From Denitromonas sp. (lineage in GTDB: Bacteria > Pseudomonadota > Gammaproteobacteria > Burkholderiales > Rhodocyclaceae): DNA of 64,000 nucleotides. The stretch's first letter is position 1. Each line of letters starts with the position of its first letter. Position numbers and translations under genes: made by a program. The stretch is taken from NCBI RefSeq assembly GCF_034676725.1, contig NZ_JAUCBR010000004.1, forward strand, positions 2,185,501-2,249,500, written 5' to 3'. Under the pieces are notes generated by a model that made no database searches, was not told the DNA's origin, and saw only the letters and a list, made by a program, of their open reading frames with translations. This document shows positions 44,854 through 54,063 of this stretch, piece by piece.

Positions 44854-45651
44854 TCAGTCTCCTTCGCGCACCTGGAAGGTGCCGGCCGAGAGCAGGGCCA
44901 GGAGGTGGCCGCGGCTGGTCGAGTGCTGGCCCAGCGGGGCACGGGTGATCGACAGGGGCGTGTTGTCGATGACGGTCTCGGTGGCGCTGCCGAGCAGGTC
45001 GGCGGGCAGCGCGGCATCGGCCCGCTGGCCGAGGCCGATCGGGTAGCCGGACAGTTGCGTCATGGCGGTGTCGTTGCAGAAGGCGATCAGGCCTTCGGCA
45101 TCGATCCCGATCACGCCAACCGGCAGGGCATCGAGCACTTCGTGGAACACGCTGAGCGCCTCCGAGCGGATCTGCACCTGGTCCGAGCGTTCGGCCAGCA
45201 GGGCTTCGAGCTGGTCGTTCTTGCGCTTGAGCTCCTCGGTCAGGCGACGGTTTTCATCGGCCATGTGGCGCCGCTCGAAAGCCTCGGCGATATTGGCCTT
45301 CAGGTGGGCGTCGTCCCACGGCTTGCACAGGAACTTGTAGATGGCCCCGTCATTGATCGCCGAGGTGACCGCCTGCAGTTCAGTGTAGCCCGACAGTACG
45401 ATGCGTACACAGTCGGGCTGGATCTCCCGGGCGGCGCGCAGGAAGTCCACCCCCGCCATGCCGGGCATGCGCTGGTCGGAGATGACGACATCGACGGTCT
45501 CCGTTTTCAGGATCTCGATGCCCTCGGCACCGCTGTTGGCGGTGAAGATGCGATAGCCCTCGCTGCGCAGCAGCCGGCGCAGGGCCGACAGGATGTTCTG
45601 CTCGTCGTCGACCAGCAACAGCGTGGGTTGATGCGTGGCGGTGCTGCTCAT
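44854..45651 (-). CDS. Response regulator with PAS-like output domain
   Basis: 265 aa. Receiver about 10-130 with Asp59 (VDVVISDQRMPG) and KPWDD, which is typical of RpfG/VieA-like receivers; coiled coil about 135-170; a PAS-like domain about 175-262. ATG overlaps the stop of the HD-GYP gene (ATGA). It lacks an enzymatic output, so it may pass or modulate signal within the operon, perhaps by binding the HDOD or HD-GYP protein. Confidence 0.82.
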   Translation of the reverse strand: MSSTATHQPTLLLVDDEQNILSALRRLLRSEGYRIFTANSGAEGIEILKTETVDVVISDQRMPGMAGVDFLRAAREIQPDCVRIVLSGYTELQAVTSAINDGAIYKFLCKPWDDAHLKANIAEAFERRHMADENRRLTEELKRKNDQLEALLAERSDQVQIRSEALSVFHEVLDALPVGVIGIDAEGLIAFCNDTAMTQLSGYPIGLGQRADAALPADLLGSATETVIDNTPLSITRAPLGQHSTSRGHLLALLSAGTFQVREGD

Positions 45652-46973
45652 GGGGTGCTCCCGCGTGCCGGTGCCTCGACCTGCACCGTGATGTGCCGCC
45701 CGCTGGAGCTCTCGAGCCGGCGCAGTTGCACGATCGTCTCTTCGTCGCAGACATGGCCCTTGGGCAGCAGCAGGTAGCCGTCCGGGTGCAGCAGGTCCAG
45801 CACCAGGCGCATGCCCTGCTTGAGCATGCCGGGGCGCAGGGCGATGCCCGGTGTGGCCTTGCCGGCGGCCTCGGAGATCATGCGCACGAAGGCGTTGGCC
45901 AGCTCGGGGTTGTAGCGCTTGCCGGCATTTTGGCTGATATAGACCAGCGCCTCGCGCGAGGGCAGGGCGCGGGCGGTGAGCTGGCCCTGCATCAGCCCGT
46001 CGTAGTCGTTGGCGATGGCCAGGATCTGTGCGCCGAGCGGAATGGCGAGGCCGACCAGGCCGTCCGGAAAGCCGCTGCCATCCCACATTTCATGATGATG
46101 GCGCACCAGCTTGCACACCGCCTTGAGCTGGCTGACCGCGGTCAGCGCGGCCTCGCCGCGCTCGGCGTGGCGGATGTAGATGCTGCGCTCTTCCGGCTTG
46201 AAGGTGTTGTAGGGCTTGGCGAGCAGCTCGTCCGACAGCCCGATCTTGCCGATGTCGTGCAGCAGGCCGGCGAGCATGACGTTCTGCGTGGCGGCCTCGT
46301 CGAGCCCGGCCAGCTTGGCCAGCGCGCGCGCATGTTGCGCCACCCGCCGGCTGTGGCCGGCCATGTGGCCGCTGCGCATCTCGACCAGGTCGCTGAAGAC
46401 CCGCACGGTGGTCAGGAAGTTCTGCTTGAGCGACTCGTTCGCTTCCTTGATCTTGCCGATCGCCGTCTGCAGGTCGCGGGTGCGGGCCTGGACGCGGGTT
46501 TCGAGCTCCGCGTTCATGTCCTTGAGCCGGGCGTTCTGCTCGCTGGTGAGCGCGTGCAGCCGTGCCACCTCGGCCTGCAGGCGGGCGCGCTCGATCGCGT
46601 CCTTGACGGTGCCGAGGATCTCCTGATCCTGCCAGGGCTTGTTGAGGTAGCGCGAGATGCCGCCGTCGTTGACCGCCGAGACGGTGGACTCCATGTCGGC
46701 GAAGCCGGTCAGCAGGATGCGCTCGATCCGCGGATGGCGCTCGCGCACCGCCTTGAGGAAGGCAGCGCCGTCCATCTGCGGCATGCGCATGTCGGAGACC
46801 ACCACGTCGACCGATTCGCTGGCGAGCAGCTCGAGGCCCGCCTGGCCGCTCGGTGCGGTCAGCACGCGAAGGCCGGTGGGCCGGAACAGGCGCTTGAGCG
46901 CGCTCAGGATGTTGGGCTCGTCGTCGACGAAGAGCACCGTGCCGGGGCTGGCGGGAGTGTCAGCGTGTGTCAT
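45648..46973 (-). CDS. Response regulator with HD-GYP c-di-GMP phosphodiesterase domain
   Basis: 441 aa. Receiver 1-130 with Asp61 and KPWQD; coiled coil about 140-185; HD-GYP about 190-370 with HD pair in LLHDIGKIGL and HHEMWDGSGFPDG, the HHExxDGxGYP motif with Tyr replaced by Phe; a C-terminal extension to 441. Predicted to break down c-di-GMP when phosphorylated. The Phe is conservative, so activity is still expected. First gene of the four-gene minus-strand signalling operon. Confidence 0.9.
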   Translation of the reverse strand: MTHADTPASPGTVLFVDDEPNILSALKRLFRPTGLRVLTAPSGQAGLELLASESVDVVVSDMRMPQMDGAAFLKAVRERHPRIERILLTGFADMESTVSAVNDGGISRYLNKPWQDQEILGTVKDAIERARLQAEVARLHALTSEQNARLKDMNAELETRVQARTRDLQTAIGKIKEANESLKQNFLTTVRVFSDLVEMRSGHMAGHSRRVAQHARALAKLAGLDEAATQNVMLAGLLHDIGKIGLSDELLAKPYNTFKPEERSIYIRHAERGEAALTAVSQLKAVCKLVRHHHEMWDGSGFPDGLVGLAIPLGAQILAIANDYDGLMQGQLTARALPSREALVYISQNAGKRYNPELANAFVRMISEAAGKATPGIALRPGMLKQGMRLVLDLLHPDGYLLLPKGHVCDEETIVQLRRLESSSGRHITVQVEAPARGSTP

Positions 46974-47127
46974 CTGCGGTCGTCCGGGAAAGACGTATGT
47001 ACAGGCTTACGGACGACTGCCGCAAAACTTGAGGCGCCCCCGCCCGGCGCGTGCCCGCGCCGGTGCTGGGCGCTGACCGGGCAGGGGCATCATGCACCCG
47101 CGGGCAGCGGGCAGCGGTGGGCGCGCG

Positions 47128-48948
47128 TCAGGCGCCCGTCGCGGGTGCGGGGGGCGGGTCGGCAGGCTCGGCGGCAGCGTCGGGCCGGGCGTCGCCCAGT
47201 TCCTGCTCCAGGATCAGCACCAGCTCCTCGCTGGCTTCCCGGGCGCTCTGGATGAGCTGGTGTTCATCGTGGTACAGCGCCTGTTCCCGCTTGAGCAAGT
47301 CCATGTCGTGGGCGGCGAAACGGTCGATGATCTGCTGGGACTTGTCGGGGGCCTTGCCGAGGGCCTCGAAAATCATGCGTGCCATCTCGAGGCTGGAGCG
47401 GAAGGTTTCGCGCATCATCAGCTCGACGCCGAGGTCCATCAGCCGGTAGGCGTGGAAGCGGTTGCGCGCGCGCGCCACAACCGTGACATGCGGGAAGTGC
47501 TTGCGCACCAGCTCCGCGCAGCGCAGCGAGGTCTCGATGTCGTCAATCGCCAGCACGAAGACCTTGGCCTCGTCCACCCGCGCCGCGTGCAACACGTCCA
47601 GGTGGGCGGCGTTGCCGTAGTAGGCCTGGATGCCGAAGCGCTTGATGGTCTGCACTTCTTCGTGGTCGATGTCGAGGGCAGTGAAGGGCACGTTACGTGC
47701 CAGCAGCACGCGACCGATGATCTGGCCGACCCGGCCGAAGCCGGCCATCACTACCGGGTTGGGCAGGTCGGGCAGGGTGTCCGCTTCCGGCTCGGCGACC
47801 GGCTCGGCGGCGGCCTCGCGGGCGTTGAGCCGGTCGGCGAGGATGAACAGCAACGGCGCGGTGGCCATCGACAGCGCCACCGACAGGTTCAGCTGCGCCA
47901 CCACCTCCGGCGCCAGCAATTGATTGGCCTGGGCCACGCCGAACAGCACGAAGGCGAACTCGCCGCACTGGGCCAGCGCCAGCGCCTGCATGCGCGACAC
48001 CTGCCGGCTGCCGCGGGCCAGCCGGCGCAGGCCGTACATGCCGCCGCCCTTGACCAGCACCAGGGCGACGGTCAGGCCGAGGACGTTGAGCGGGTGCTCG
48101 ACGATCATGCCCAGGTTGATGGTCATGCCCACGGCGATGAAGAAGAAGCCCATCAGCAGGCCCTGGAAGGGGGCGATGGCCGCCTCCAGCTCATGGCGGA
48201 AGTCCGAGTCCGACAGCAGCACGCCGGCCACGAAGGCGCCCAGCGACATCGACAGGCCGCCCAGTTGCAGCAGCAGCGCCAGGCCCAGCGCGGTGGCCAG
48301 CGCGGCGGCGGTGAACATCTCGCGACTGTTGATGCGCGTGACATGGCGGAAGATGGCGTCGAGCACCGGCCGGCCGATCAGCACCACCACGGCCAGGAAG
48401 CCGAGCCCGACCAGGGGCGAGACATCGCCGTCCGAGCGCGCGGCGCCGAGCAGCGGCAGCAGGGCCAGCAGGGGGATCACCATCAGGTCCTGAAACAGCA
48501 GGATGGCGAAGGTCTCGCGGCCGTAGCGGCTGTGCATCTCGTGGCGCTCGGCCAGGGTGGGCAGCACGAAGGCGGTGGACGACAGTGCCAGGGTCAGGCC
48601 GATCATGATGGCGATCGGCCAGTCGAAGCCCAGCAGATACGCGCCACCGATGAGCAGGGCACCGACGCCGAAGAACTGCAGGCTGCCGAGGCCGAACACC
48701 GGCTTGCGCAGCGCCCACAGGCGGGAGGGCTGAAGTTCGAGACCGATGATGAACAGCAGCAGCACCACGCCCAGCTCGGCGGTGTGGAGCAGGTTCTCGC
48801 CGTCGGTGACCACGCCGAAGCCCGAGGGGCCAATCAGTACGCCGGCGGCCAGGTAGCCGAGCACGGTGCCCAGGCCGGCGCGCTTGAACACCGGCACCAG
48901 CAGGACGGCGACCGCCAGCAGGGCGGCAAAGGTGGCGACTGACTGCAT
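47128..48948 (-). CDS. CPA2-family monovalent cation/proton antiporter, KefB/C-like
   Basis: 606 aa. Twelve or so membrane helices (1-385) of the CPA2 Na+/H+ exchanger type, then a TrkA-N/RCK nucleotide-binding domain (about 400-520, MAGFGRVGQIIGRVLLARN) and a helical tail. Resembles glutathione-gated K+ efflux systems KefB/KefC, although the usual ancillary flavodoxin-like KefF/G gene is absent. GAGGAG stands 6 bases before ATG 48948. Transcribed alone. Confidence 0.88.
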   Translation of the reverse strand: MQSVATFAALLAVAVLLVPVFKRAGLGTVLGYLAAGVLIGPSGFGVVTDGENLLHTAELGVVLLLFIIGLELQPSRLWALRKPVFGLGSLQFFGVGALLIGGAYLLGFDWPIAIMIGLTLALSSTAFVLPTLAERHEMHSRYGRETFAILLFQDLMVIPLLALLPLLGAARSDGDVSPLVGLGFLAVVVLIGRPVLDAIFRHVTRINSREMFTAAALATALGLALLLQLGGLSMSLGAFVAGVLLSDSDFRHELEAAIAPFQGLLMGFFFIAVGMTINLGMIVEHPLNVLGLTVALVLVKGGGMYGLRRLARGSRQVSRMQALALAQCGEFAFVLFGVAQANQLLAPEVVAQLNLSVALSMATAPLLFILADRLNAREAAAEPVAEPEADTLPDLPNPVVMAGFGRVGQIIGRVLLARNVPFTALDIDHEEVQTIKRFGIQAYYGNAAHLDVLHAARVDEAKVFVLAIDDIETSLRCAELVRKHFPHVTVVARARNRFHAYRLMDLGVELMMRETFRSSLEMARMIFEALGKAPDKSQQIIDRFAAHDMDLLKREQALYHDEHQLIQSAREASEELVLILEQELGDARPDAAAEPADPPPAPATGA

Positions 48949-49086
48949 GGGGACTCCTCGCTCGCCGCCCATTTTTTCGGCTGAAACGCTCGGGCGGTCT
49001 GGATGCTTCGCGATGTCGGTGCGAGGCCTGCCGACGCGCGCACCGGGCGGCGCACGCGTGGCCTAGTTATACCATTTCACCCGCGC

Positions 49087-51792
49087 TCACCGGGTGGCGA
49101 GGCGCTTGAGCTCGGGCAGACAGGAGCCGCAGTTGGTGCCGCACTGGGTGCGCGCCTGGAGCTGGTCGAGACTCTCGCCGCCATGGAAGGCGGCGAGGAT
49201 GGCCTCCTCCGAGACATCGAAGCAGTTGCACACCACCTTGCCGCGGGTGGGCTGGCCGGCCGGCGGCTGGGTGAGCGGGGCGAACAGCCAGGGGCGCACC
49301 GCGGCGGCGGACTCGCCGCGCACCATCAGCTCGGTCAGCCAGTCGGCGGCGCGGGTCTCGCCCGACAGGCGCACGGCGCTGAGGATGTCGTCGTCCACGC
49401 GCGCCCGCTTGGCGATGTCGCGGTGGGTGTCGGCGTAGGCCAGGGTCTGGGCCGGGTCGTCCAGGCCCATGGCGGCATCCACCGCGTCGAGCAAGGCGGT
49501 TTCGGCCTCGCCGACGCGCGCCTTGAGCACCACCACCGGCACCTCGCGCCCGGCCAGCGTGAGGCTGGCGTAGGGCAGGTCGGGCAGCTGGCGGCGCAGG
49601 GCGCCGAGCACGGCGAAGGGGTCGTCGCCGGTGACCCGGCGCATGGCCATCAGCGCGTGGCCGTCGGTGAGCTTGTCGACCTGCACGGCGGCGTGCTTGA
49701 GTTCGGGCTGCTTGGAGGTGGGGTCGGCGGCCGAGGGGGTCAGGGCGTTGATGCCGAACCGGCCGGCCATGGCGTTGCCGCCCCAGTGCATGGGCACGAA
49801 GCATTGCCCCGGGCGCATGGTGTCGCTGGCGATCACCTTGAGCACCGCCGCGCCCTGGCGCGAGCGCACGCGCACGATGTCGCCGTCGGCCAGGTCGCGC
49901 CGCGCCAGATCCTCGGCATGCATGTGCAGCTGCGGCTCGGGTTCGTGGTTGAACAGGCGCGGCACCAGGCCGGTGCGCGTCATGCTGTGCCACTGGTCGC
50001 GCAGGCGGCCGGTGATCAGGTGTAGCGGGTAGCGGGCGCTGGGGCGCTCGGCGGTGGCCACGTAGTCGGCGGCGACGAAGCGCGCCTTGCCCGAGGGCGT
50101 GGGAAACACGCCGTCTTCGTACAGGCGTACGCGGCCGGTGTCGGCGCCCTCGGGGCAGGGCCACTGCTGCGGGCCGTCGGCTTCCAGTTTGGCGTAGCTC
50201 AGGCCGGTGATGTCCAGGTCGCGGCCGCGGGTGCTCTCGCGGTGCTCGTTCCACACCGCTTCGGGCGAGTCGAAGCCGAACATGCGCGCGGCCAGCTCGG
50301 CCTTGTCCAGGCGCGCGCCCAGGCGGCGCGCGAAATCGCAGGCGATCTGCCAGTCGTGGCGCGATTCGCCCAGCGGCGGCACGGCAGCGCGGGTGCGGCT
50401 GATGCGCCGCTCGGAGTTGGTGACCGTGCCGTCCTTCTCGCCCCAGCCGGTGGCCGGCAGCAGCACGTCGGCATAGGCGGCGGTTTCGGTGTGGCGGTAG
50501 GTGTCCTGCACCACGACCAGTTCGGCGGCTGCGAGGGCGGCGTGCACCACGGCCTGGTCGGGCAGCGACTGAGCGGGGTTGGTGGCGGCGATCCACACCG
50601 CCTTGATCTCGCCGCGGCCGATGGCTTCGAACAGCTCGACGGCGGGCTTGCCCGGCACGGATGGCACGTCGGGCACGCCCCACAGCCGGGCGATGTCGGC
50701 GCGATGGGTCGGGTCGCTCATGTCGCGATGGGCCGACAGCAGGTTGGCCAGCGCGCCGACCTCGCGTCCGCCCATGGCGTTGGGCTGGCCGGTGAGCGAG
50801 AAGGGGCCGGCGCCGGCGCGGCCGATCTGGCCGGTGGCCAGGTGCAGGTTGATCAGCGCGGAATTCTTGTGCGTGCCCGAGGTGGACTGGTTGAGGCCCT
50901 GGCAGTACATCGACAGCGTGGCCGGGCTGGTGGCGAACCACTCGGCGGCCAGTTCGATGTCGCGCTTGGGCAGGCCGCACACCGTGGCGGCCATGGCCGG
51001 GGTGTATTCGCGCACCAGGCGCTTGAGCGCGTCAAAGCCCTCGGTGTGGGCGTCGATGTAGTCGCGCTTGAGCCAGCCCTCCCACAGCATGACGTGGAGC
51101 ATGGCGTTGAACAGCGCGATGTCGGTGCCCGGCAGCAGCGGCAGGAACAGATCGGCCGCCTCGGCGGTGTCGGTGCGGCGCGGATCGACCACCACCAGCT
51201 TCATGTCCGGATTGGCTTCGCGTGCCGCTTCGATGCGGCGGAACACGATGGGGTGGGCAAAGGCGGTGTTCGAGCCGGCGATGAACAGGCAGTCGGTGGC
51301 GTCGATGTCGGTGTAGCTGCACGGCGGCGCGTCCACGCCCAGGCTCAGCTTGTAGCCGGCCACCGCGCTGGACATGCACAGGCGCGAGTTGGTGTCGAGG
51401 TTGTTGGTGCCGATCAGGCCCTTGGCCAGCTTGTTGAAGACGTAGTAGTCCTCGGTCAGCCATTGGCCGGAGCCGTAGAAGGCCACGGCGTCGGGGCCGT
51501 GCTCGCGGATGATGGCGGCGAAGCGATCGGCGACATGGTCGAGCGCCGTGTCCCAGCCGACCGGCTGGCGTGTGGCGGCGCGGTCGGTACGCAGCTCGGG
51601 CACGAGGGCGCGCTGCGAGCGGGTGCCGGGGGCGACCGTCAGGTGCAGGGTGGCGCCCTTGGTGCACAGGCGGCCGAAGTTGGCCGGGTGGTCGGGGTCG
51701 CCGCGCACGCCGGTGATCTGCGTGCCGTCATGCTCGACGAGGACGCCGCAGCCGACGCCGCAGTAGCAACAGGTGGATTTCGTCTCGGACAT
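49087..51792 (-). CDS. nasA: Assimilatory nitrate reductase catalytic subunit
   Basis: 901 aa molybdopterin oxidoreductase. N-terminal [4Fe-4S] cysteines at 8, 11, 15 and 43 (CCYCGVGC ... RLCTKG), bis-MGD binding body, candidate molybdenum ligand Cys139 (SRLCMSS), C-terminal molydopterin-dinucleotide domain about 590-705, then a BFD-like [2Fe-2S] domain at the end (CNCFD ... CGTNCGSC), as in Klebsiella NasA and in Bacillus NasC/B relatives. Reduces nitrate to nitrite in the cytoplasm; no separate NAD(P)H-oxidoreductase subunit is adjacent, so the electron donor is not clear. The ATG has AAAGGAG upstream. A consensus σ54 promoter lies 24 bases upstream of the start. Confidence 0.93.
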   Translation of the reverse strand: MSETKSTCCYCGVGCGVLVEHDGTQITGVRGDPDHPANFGRLCTKGATLHLTVAPGTRSQRALVPELRTDRAATRQPVGWDTALDHVADRFAAIIREHGPDAVAFYGSGQWLTEDYYVFNKLAKGLIGTNNLDTNSRLCMSSAVAGYKLSLGVDAPPCSYTDIDATDCLFIAGSNTAFAHPIVFRRIEAAREANPDMKLVVVDPRRTDTAEAADLFLPLLPGTDIALFNAMLHVMLWEGWLKRDYIDAHTEGFDALKRLVREYTPAMAATVCGLPKRDIELAAEWFATSPATLSMYCQGLNQSTSGTHKNSALINLHLATGQIGRAGAGPFSLTGQPNAMGGREVGALANLLSAHRDMSDPTHRADIARLWGVPDVPSVPGKPAVELFEAIGRGEIKAVWIAATNPAQSLPDQAVVHAALAAAELVVVQDTYRHTETAAYADVLLPATGWGEKDGTVTNSERRISRTRAAVPPLGESRHDWQIACDFARRLGARLDKAELAARMFGFDSPEAVWNEHRESTRGRDLDITGLSYAKLEADGPQQWPCPEGADTGRVRLYEDGVFPTPSGKARFVAADYVATAERPSARYPLHLITGRLRDQWHSMTRTGLVPRLFNHEPEPQLHMHAEDLARRDLADGDIVRVRSRQGAAVLKVIASDTMRPGQCFVPMHWGGNAMAGRFGINALTPSAADPTSKQPELKHAAVQVDKLTDGHALMAMRRVTGDDPFAVLGALRRQLPDLPYASLTLAGREVPVVVLKARVGEAETALLDAVDAAMGLDDPAQTLAYADTHRDIAKRARVDDDILSAVRLSGETRAADWLTELMVRGESAAAVRPWLFAPLTQPPAGQPTRGKVVCNCFDVSEEAILAAFHGGESLDQLQARTQCGTNCGSCLPELKRLATR

Positions 51793-51815
51793 TGAATCTC
51801 CTTTGTCCGGACAGT

Positions 51816-51832
51816 AGCAACCGCCATGCCAA
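51816..51832 (-). promoter_or_regulatory. σ54 (RpoN) promoter of nasA
   Basis: Minus strand TTGGCATGGCGGTTGCT: GG and GC ten bases apart, fitting TTGGCAC-N5-TTGCT closely. Predicted start about 51805, giving a very short 5' leader of about 13 bases that still includes the ribosome site. Supports nitrogen control of nitrate reduction. Confidence 0.75.
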
Positions 51833-51879
51833 GCGCCGGGTGCCGGCGTGGCTCGGTTTTGCTCAGGATCAAGTTTTGA

Positions 51880-51911
51880 AATGGTGCGGCGCGAAAAACA
51901 CGCGCACCATT
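51880..51911. repeat. Dyad between ybiB and nasA
   Basis: Nine-base perfect inverted arms AATGGTGCG (51880-51888) and CGCACCATT (51903-51911), 14-base spacer with a T-run. Contains GCACCA half-sites reminiscent of NtrC, but the arms are further apart than in the normal site. It lies 9 bases after the ybiB stop, so a terminator is the alternative. Confidence 0.5.
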
Positions 51912-51919
51912 GTGGGGCG

Positions 51920-52837
51920 TCAGTCGCCGCGGGCGAGCCTGGCCAGTGCGGCGACCTGGGTGCGAACCGGTTCGGGCACCGGCGTGGTGCCCGCGAGCAT
52001 GGCGCGGATCAGCGCGGTGTTGCCGGCCACGTCGGGCACATCGGGGACGTCGGCCCTGGGCGGTGCGCCGCCGCCTTCGCCCTCGAGCATTTCCAGTGCG
52101 CCGTCGCAATACAGCGCCAGCGGCGGGCGGCGGCGCGGGTTGGCATAGGCCTCGCCCTCGGTGCCGCGCAGCAGCATGGCGCGGCCGCCGTCGGCACGCA
52201 GGAATTCGTCCATACGCGCAAGGTACTCGGGGTGGGTCACCGCCACCACGCGCACGCTGCGCCCGTGCACCGGGTCGAGCAGCTTGGCCAGGGTGTGGCC
52301 GCTGTTGCGCACGCCCAGGCGCGGGCGCAGGGCGAGCAGGCGGTCGAGGCCGGGCAGCAGAGCGTCGAGGGCGATGGCGGCGATGCGGGCCTCGGCCAGC
52401 GCGGCGCTGGCGGCGGTGGCGTCGGGGCTGAGCGGCACATCGAGCGCGGCGAGCAGGTCGAAGGGGCTGACCCGGGTGTCGAAGTCGTGCCGGCCCTGGA
52501 TCAGCACCGGCACCCCCTCGCGCGCCAGCAGCAGCGCGACCAGCGGCATCAGGTTGGGCTGGCGGCGGGCGCCGTTGTAGCTGGGCAGCACCACGCAGCG
52601 CGGCCCTGCGGGCACCGCCACCTGGACGGTGCGCGCATCCATGGCGCGCTTGAAGCCGATCAGCTCGTCGAGCGATTCGCTCTTGATGCGCAGCGACAGC
52701 ACGATCGCGCCAAGTTCCAGATCGGGCACGCGGCCGTCGAGCATGTCGCCGAACAGCGCGTTGGCCTGGTCGATGGTGAGGGGCTTGGCGCCTTTGGCGC
52801 CTCGGCCGATTTCCTTGATGAGCGGGGCGTAGGTCAT
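51920..52837 (-). CDS. ybiB: YbiB-type nucleic-acid-binding protein (TrpD2 family)
   Basis: 305 aa with the anthranilate phosphoribosyltransferase-like (glycosyl transferase family 3) fold: KEIGRGAKGAKPLTIDQANALFGDMLDGRVPDLE, then LPSYNGARRQPNLMPLVALLL and SGHTLAKLLDPVHGRSV. The PRPP-binding signature of true TrpD is not conserved, consistent with YbiB, which binds nucleic acid rather than acting in tryptophan synthesis. ATG at 52837 without strong ribosome site. Divergent from the CobW-type gene. Confidence 0.85.
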   Translation of the reverse strand: MTYAPLIKEIGRGAKGAKPLTIDQANALFGDMLDGRVPDLELGAIVLSLRIKSESLDELIGFKRAMDARTVQVAVPAGPRCVVLPSYNGARRQPNLMPLVALLLAREGVPVLIQGRHDFDTRVSPFDLLAALDVPLSPDATAASAALAEARIAAIALDALLPGLDRLLALRPRLGVRNSGHTLAKLLDPVHGRSVRVVAVTHPEYLARMDEFLRADGGRAMLLRGTEGEAYANPRRRPPLALYCDGALEMLEGEGGGAPPRADVPDVPDVAGNTALIRAMLAGTTPVPEPVRTQVAALARLARGD

Positions 52838-52908
52838 GGCGCGGATTATGGCAGGCTTCGGGTTGGCCGGCGACGGCCGCGCATCGCGCTCATGACAAGG
52901 ATCAAACA

Positions 52909-53991
52909 ATGACTGACCCCGACCGCCGCATCCCGCTGACCGTGCTCACCGGCTTTCTCGGTGCCGGCAAGACGACCGTGCTCAACCACCTGCTGCGCCA
53001 CCCCGGTGCCGAGCGCGTGGCGGTGCTGATCAACGAGCTGGGCGATGTGGGCGTGGACCACCACCTGGTCGAGCAGGTGGACGAGACCCTGGTGGTGCTC
53101 GACGGCGGCTGTGTGTGCTGCAGCGTGCAGGGCGACCTGGTGGCGGCGCTCAAGCGCCTGTTCACGCAGGCCTTTCGCAAGGAGATCCCGCCCATCGACC
53201 GGGTGCTGCTCGAGACCACCGGCCTGGCCGATCCGGCGCCGGTGGTGCACACCTTGATGGAGGAGCCCTTCATTGCCGACCGCTACCGCTGCGACGGCGT
53301 GGTGACGGCGGTGGACGTGACTCATGCCGCGGGGCAGTTGAAAGAACATCGAGAGGCCCTGCGCCAGGCGGCGATGGCCGACCGGCTGCTGCTGACCAAG
53401 TGCGACCTGGCGGCGGCGGACGACATCGCCGCGCTGCAGGCCACGCTCGCCGCGCTCAACCCCGGCGCGCGGCAGATTCCGGTGGCGCACGGCGCGGTGA
53501 CCATCGACGACATCTTCGGCGGCGGCCTGTACACCGCCACCGGCAAGCTGCCCGAGGTGGCGGCCTGGCTGGGCGAGGCGCAGGTGCGCGCCGCCGCGGC
53601 CGCTGCGCCGGCCTGGCGCAAACCCGGCAAGGCGGCCCCGGCCGGCGCGGTACGGCATCATGCCGACGGGGTCGAAAGCTATGTGCTGCGCTTCGATGCA
53701 CCGCTGCCGTGGTGGGAGTTCTCCGACGGGCTGAACCTCATCCTGCAGGCCTACAGCAACCGCATCCTGCGCATCAAGGGCGTGCTCAATGTGCGTGGCG
53801 ACCCGCTGCCGCGTGTCATCCAGTGTGTGCAGCACAGCATCTATCCGGCGGTCAGCCTGCCGGCCTGGCCCGACACGCCACCGTTTGACGACCACTGCAG
53901 CCGCCTGGTGTTCATCGTGCGCGGCCTGCCCAGCGACGAGGTGGTGCGTACCCTGAGCGAGTTCACCGGCCTGCCCGTGACCGTGCTGTAA
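52909..53991 (+). CDS. CobW/COG0523-family GTP-binding metallochaperone
   Basis: 360 aa. Walker A GFLGAGKTT (15-23), metal-binding CVCC (GGCVCCSVQGD about 66-76), Walker B/ETTGLADP, TKCD guanine-specificity element, and a C-terminal CobW domain about 250-355. P-loop GTPases of this family insert or deliver metal ions (Zn, Co, Ni). Which metal cannot be read. The neighbouring genes are not obviously metal-related. Similar to E. coli YjiA/YeiR. Confidence 0.88.
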   Translation: MTDPDRRIPLTVLTGFLGAGKTTVLNHLLRHPGAERVAVLINELGDVGVDHHLVEQVDETLVVLDGGCVCCSVQGDLVAALKRLFTQAFRKEIPPIDRVLLETTGLADPAPVVHTLMEEPFIADRYRCDGVVTAVDVTHAAGQLKEHREALRQAAMADRLLLTKCDLAAADDIAALQATLAALNPGARQIPVAHGAVTIDDIFGGGLYTATGKLPEVAAWLGEAQVRAAAAAAPAWRKPGKAAPAGAVRHHADGVESYVLRFDAPLPWWEFSDGLNLILQAYSNRILRIKGVLNVRGDPLPRVIQCVQHSIYPAVSLPAWPDTPPFDDHCSRLVFIVRGLPSDEVVRTLSEFTGLPVTVL

Positions 53992-54024
53992 GCGCCCCTG
54001 ACCGACCGCCGGCGCCGGGGCGCG

Positions 54025-54030
54025 TAGAAT
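54025..54030 (+). promoter_or_regulatory. Possible -10 element upstream of the reductase pair
   Basis: TAGAAT at 34-39 bases before the first reductase start, without a clear -35 box. Weak support. Confidence 0.3.
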
Positions 54031-54063
54031 CGAACGTCTGTGGATCGGTTCGGAGAGGCGTGC

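Noticed and set aside
51920..52837. Anthranilate phosphoribosyltransferase (trpD)
   Set aside because: The PRPP-binding signature is not conserved and no tryptophan genes are near; fits YbiB instead.
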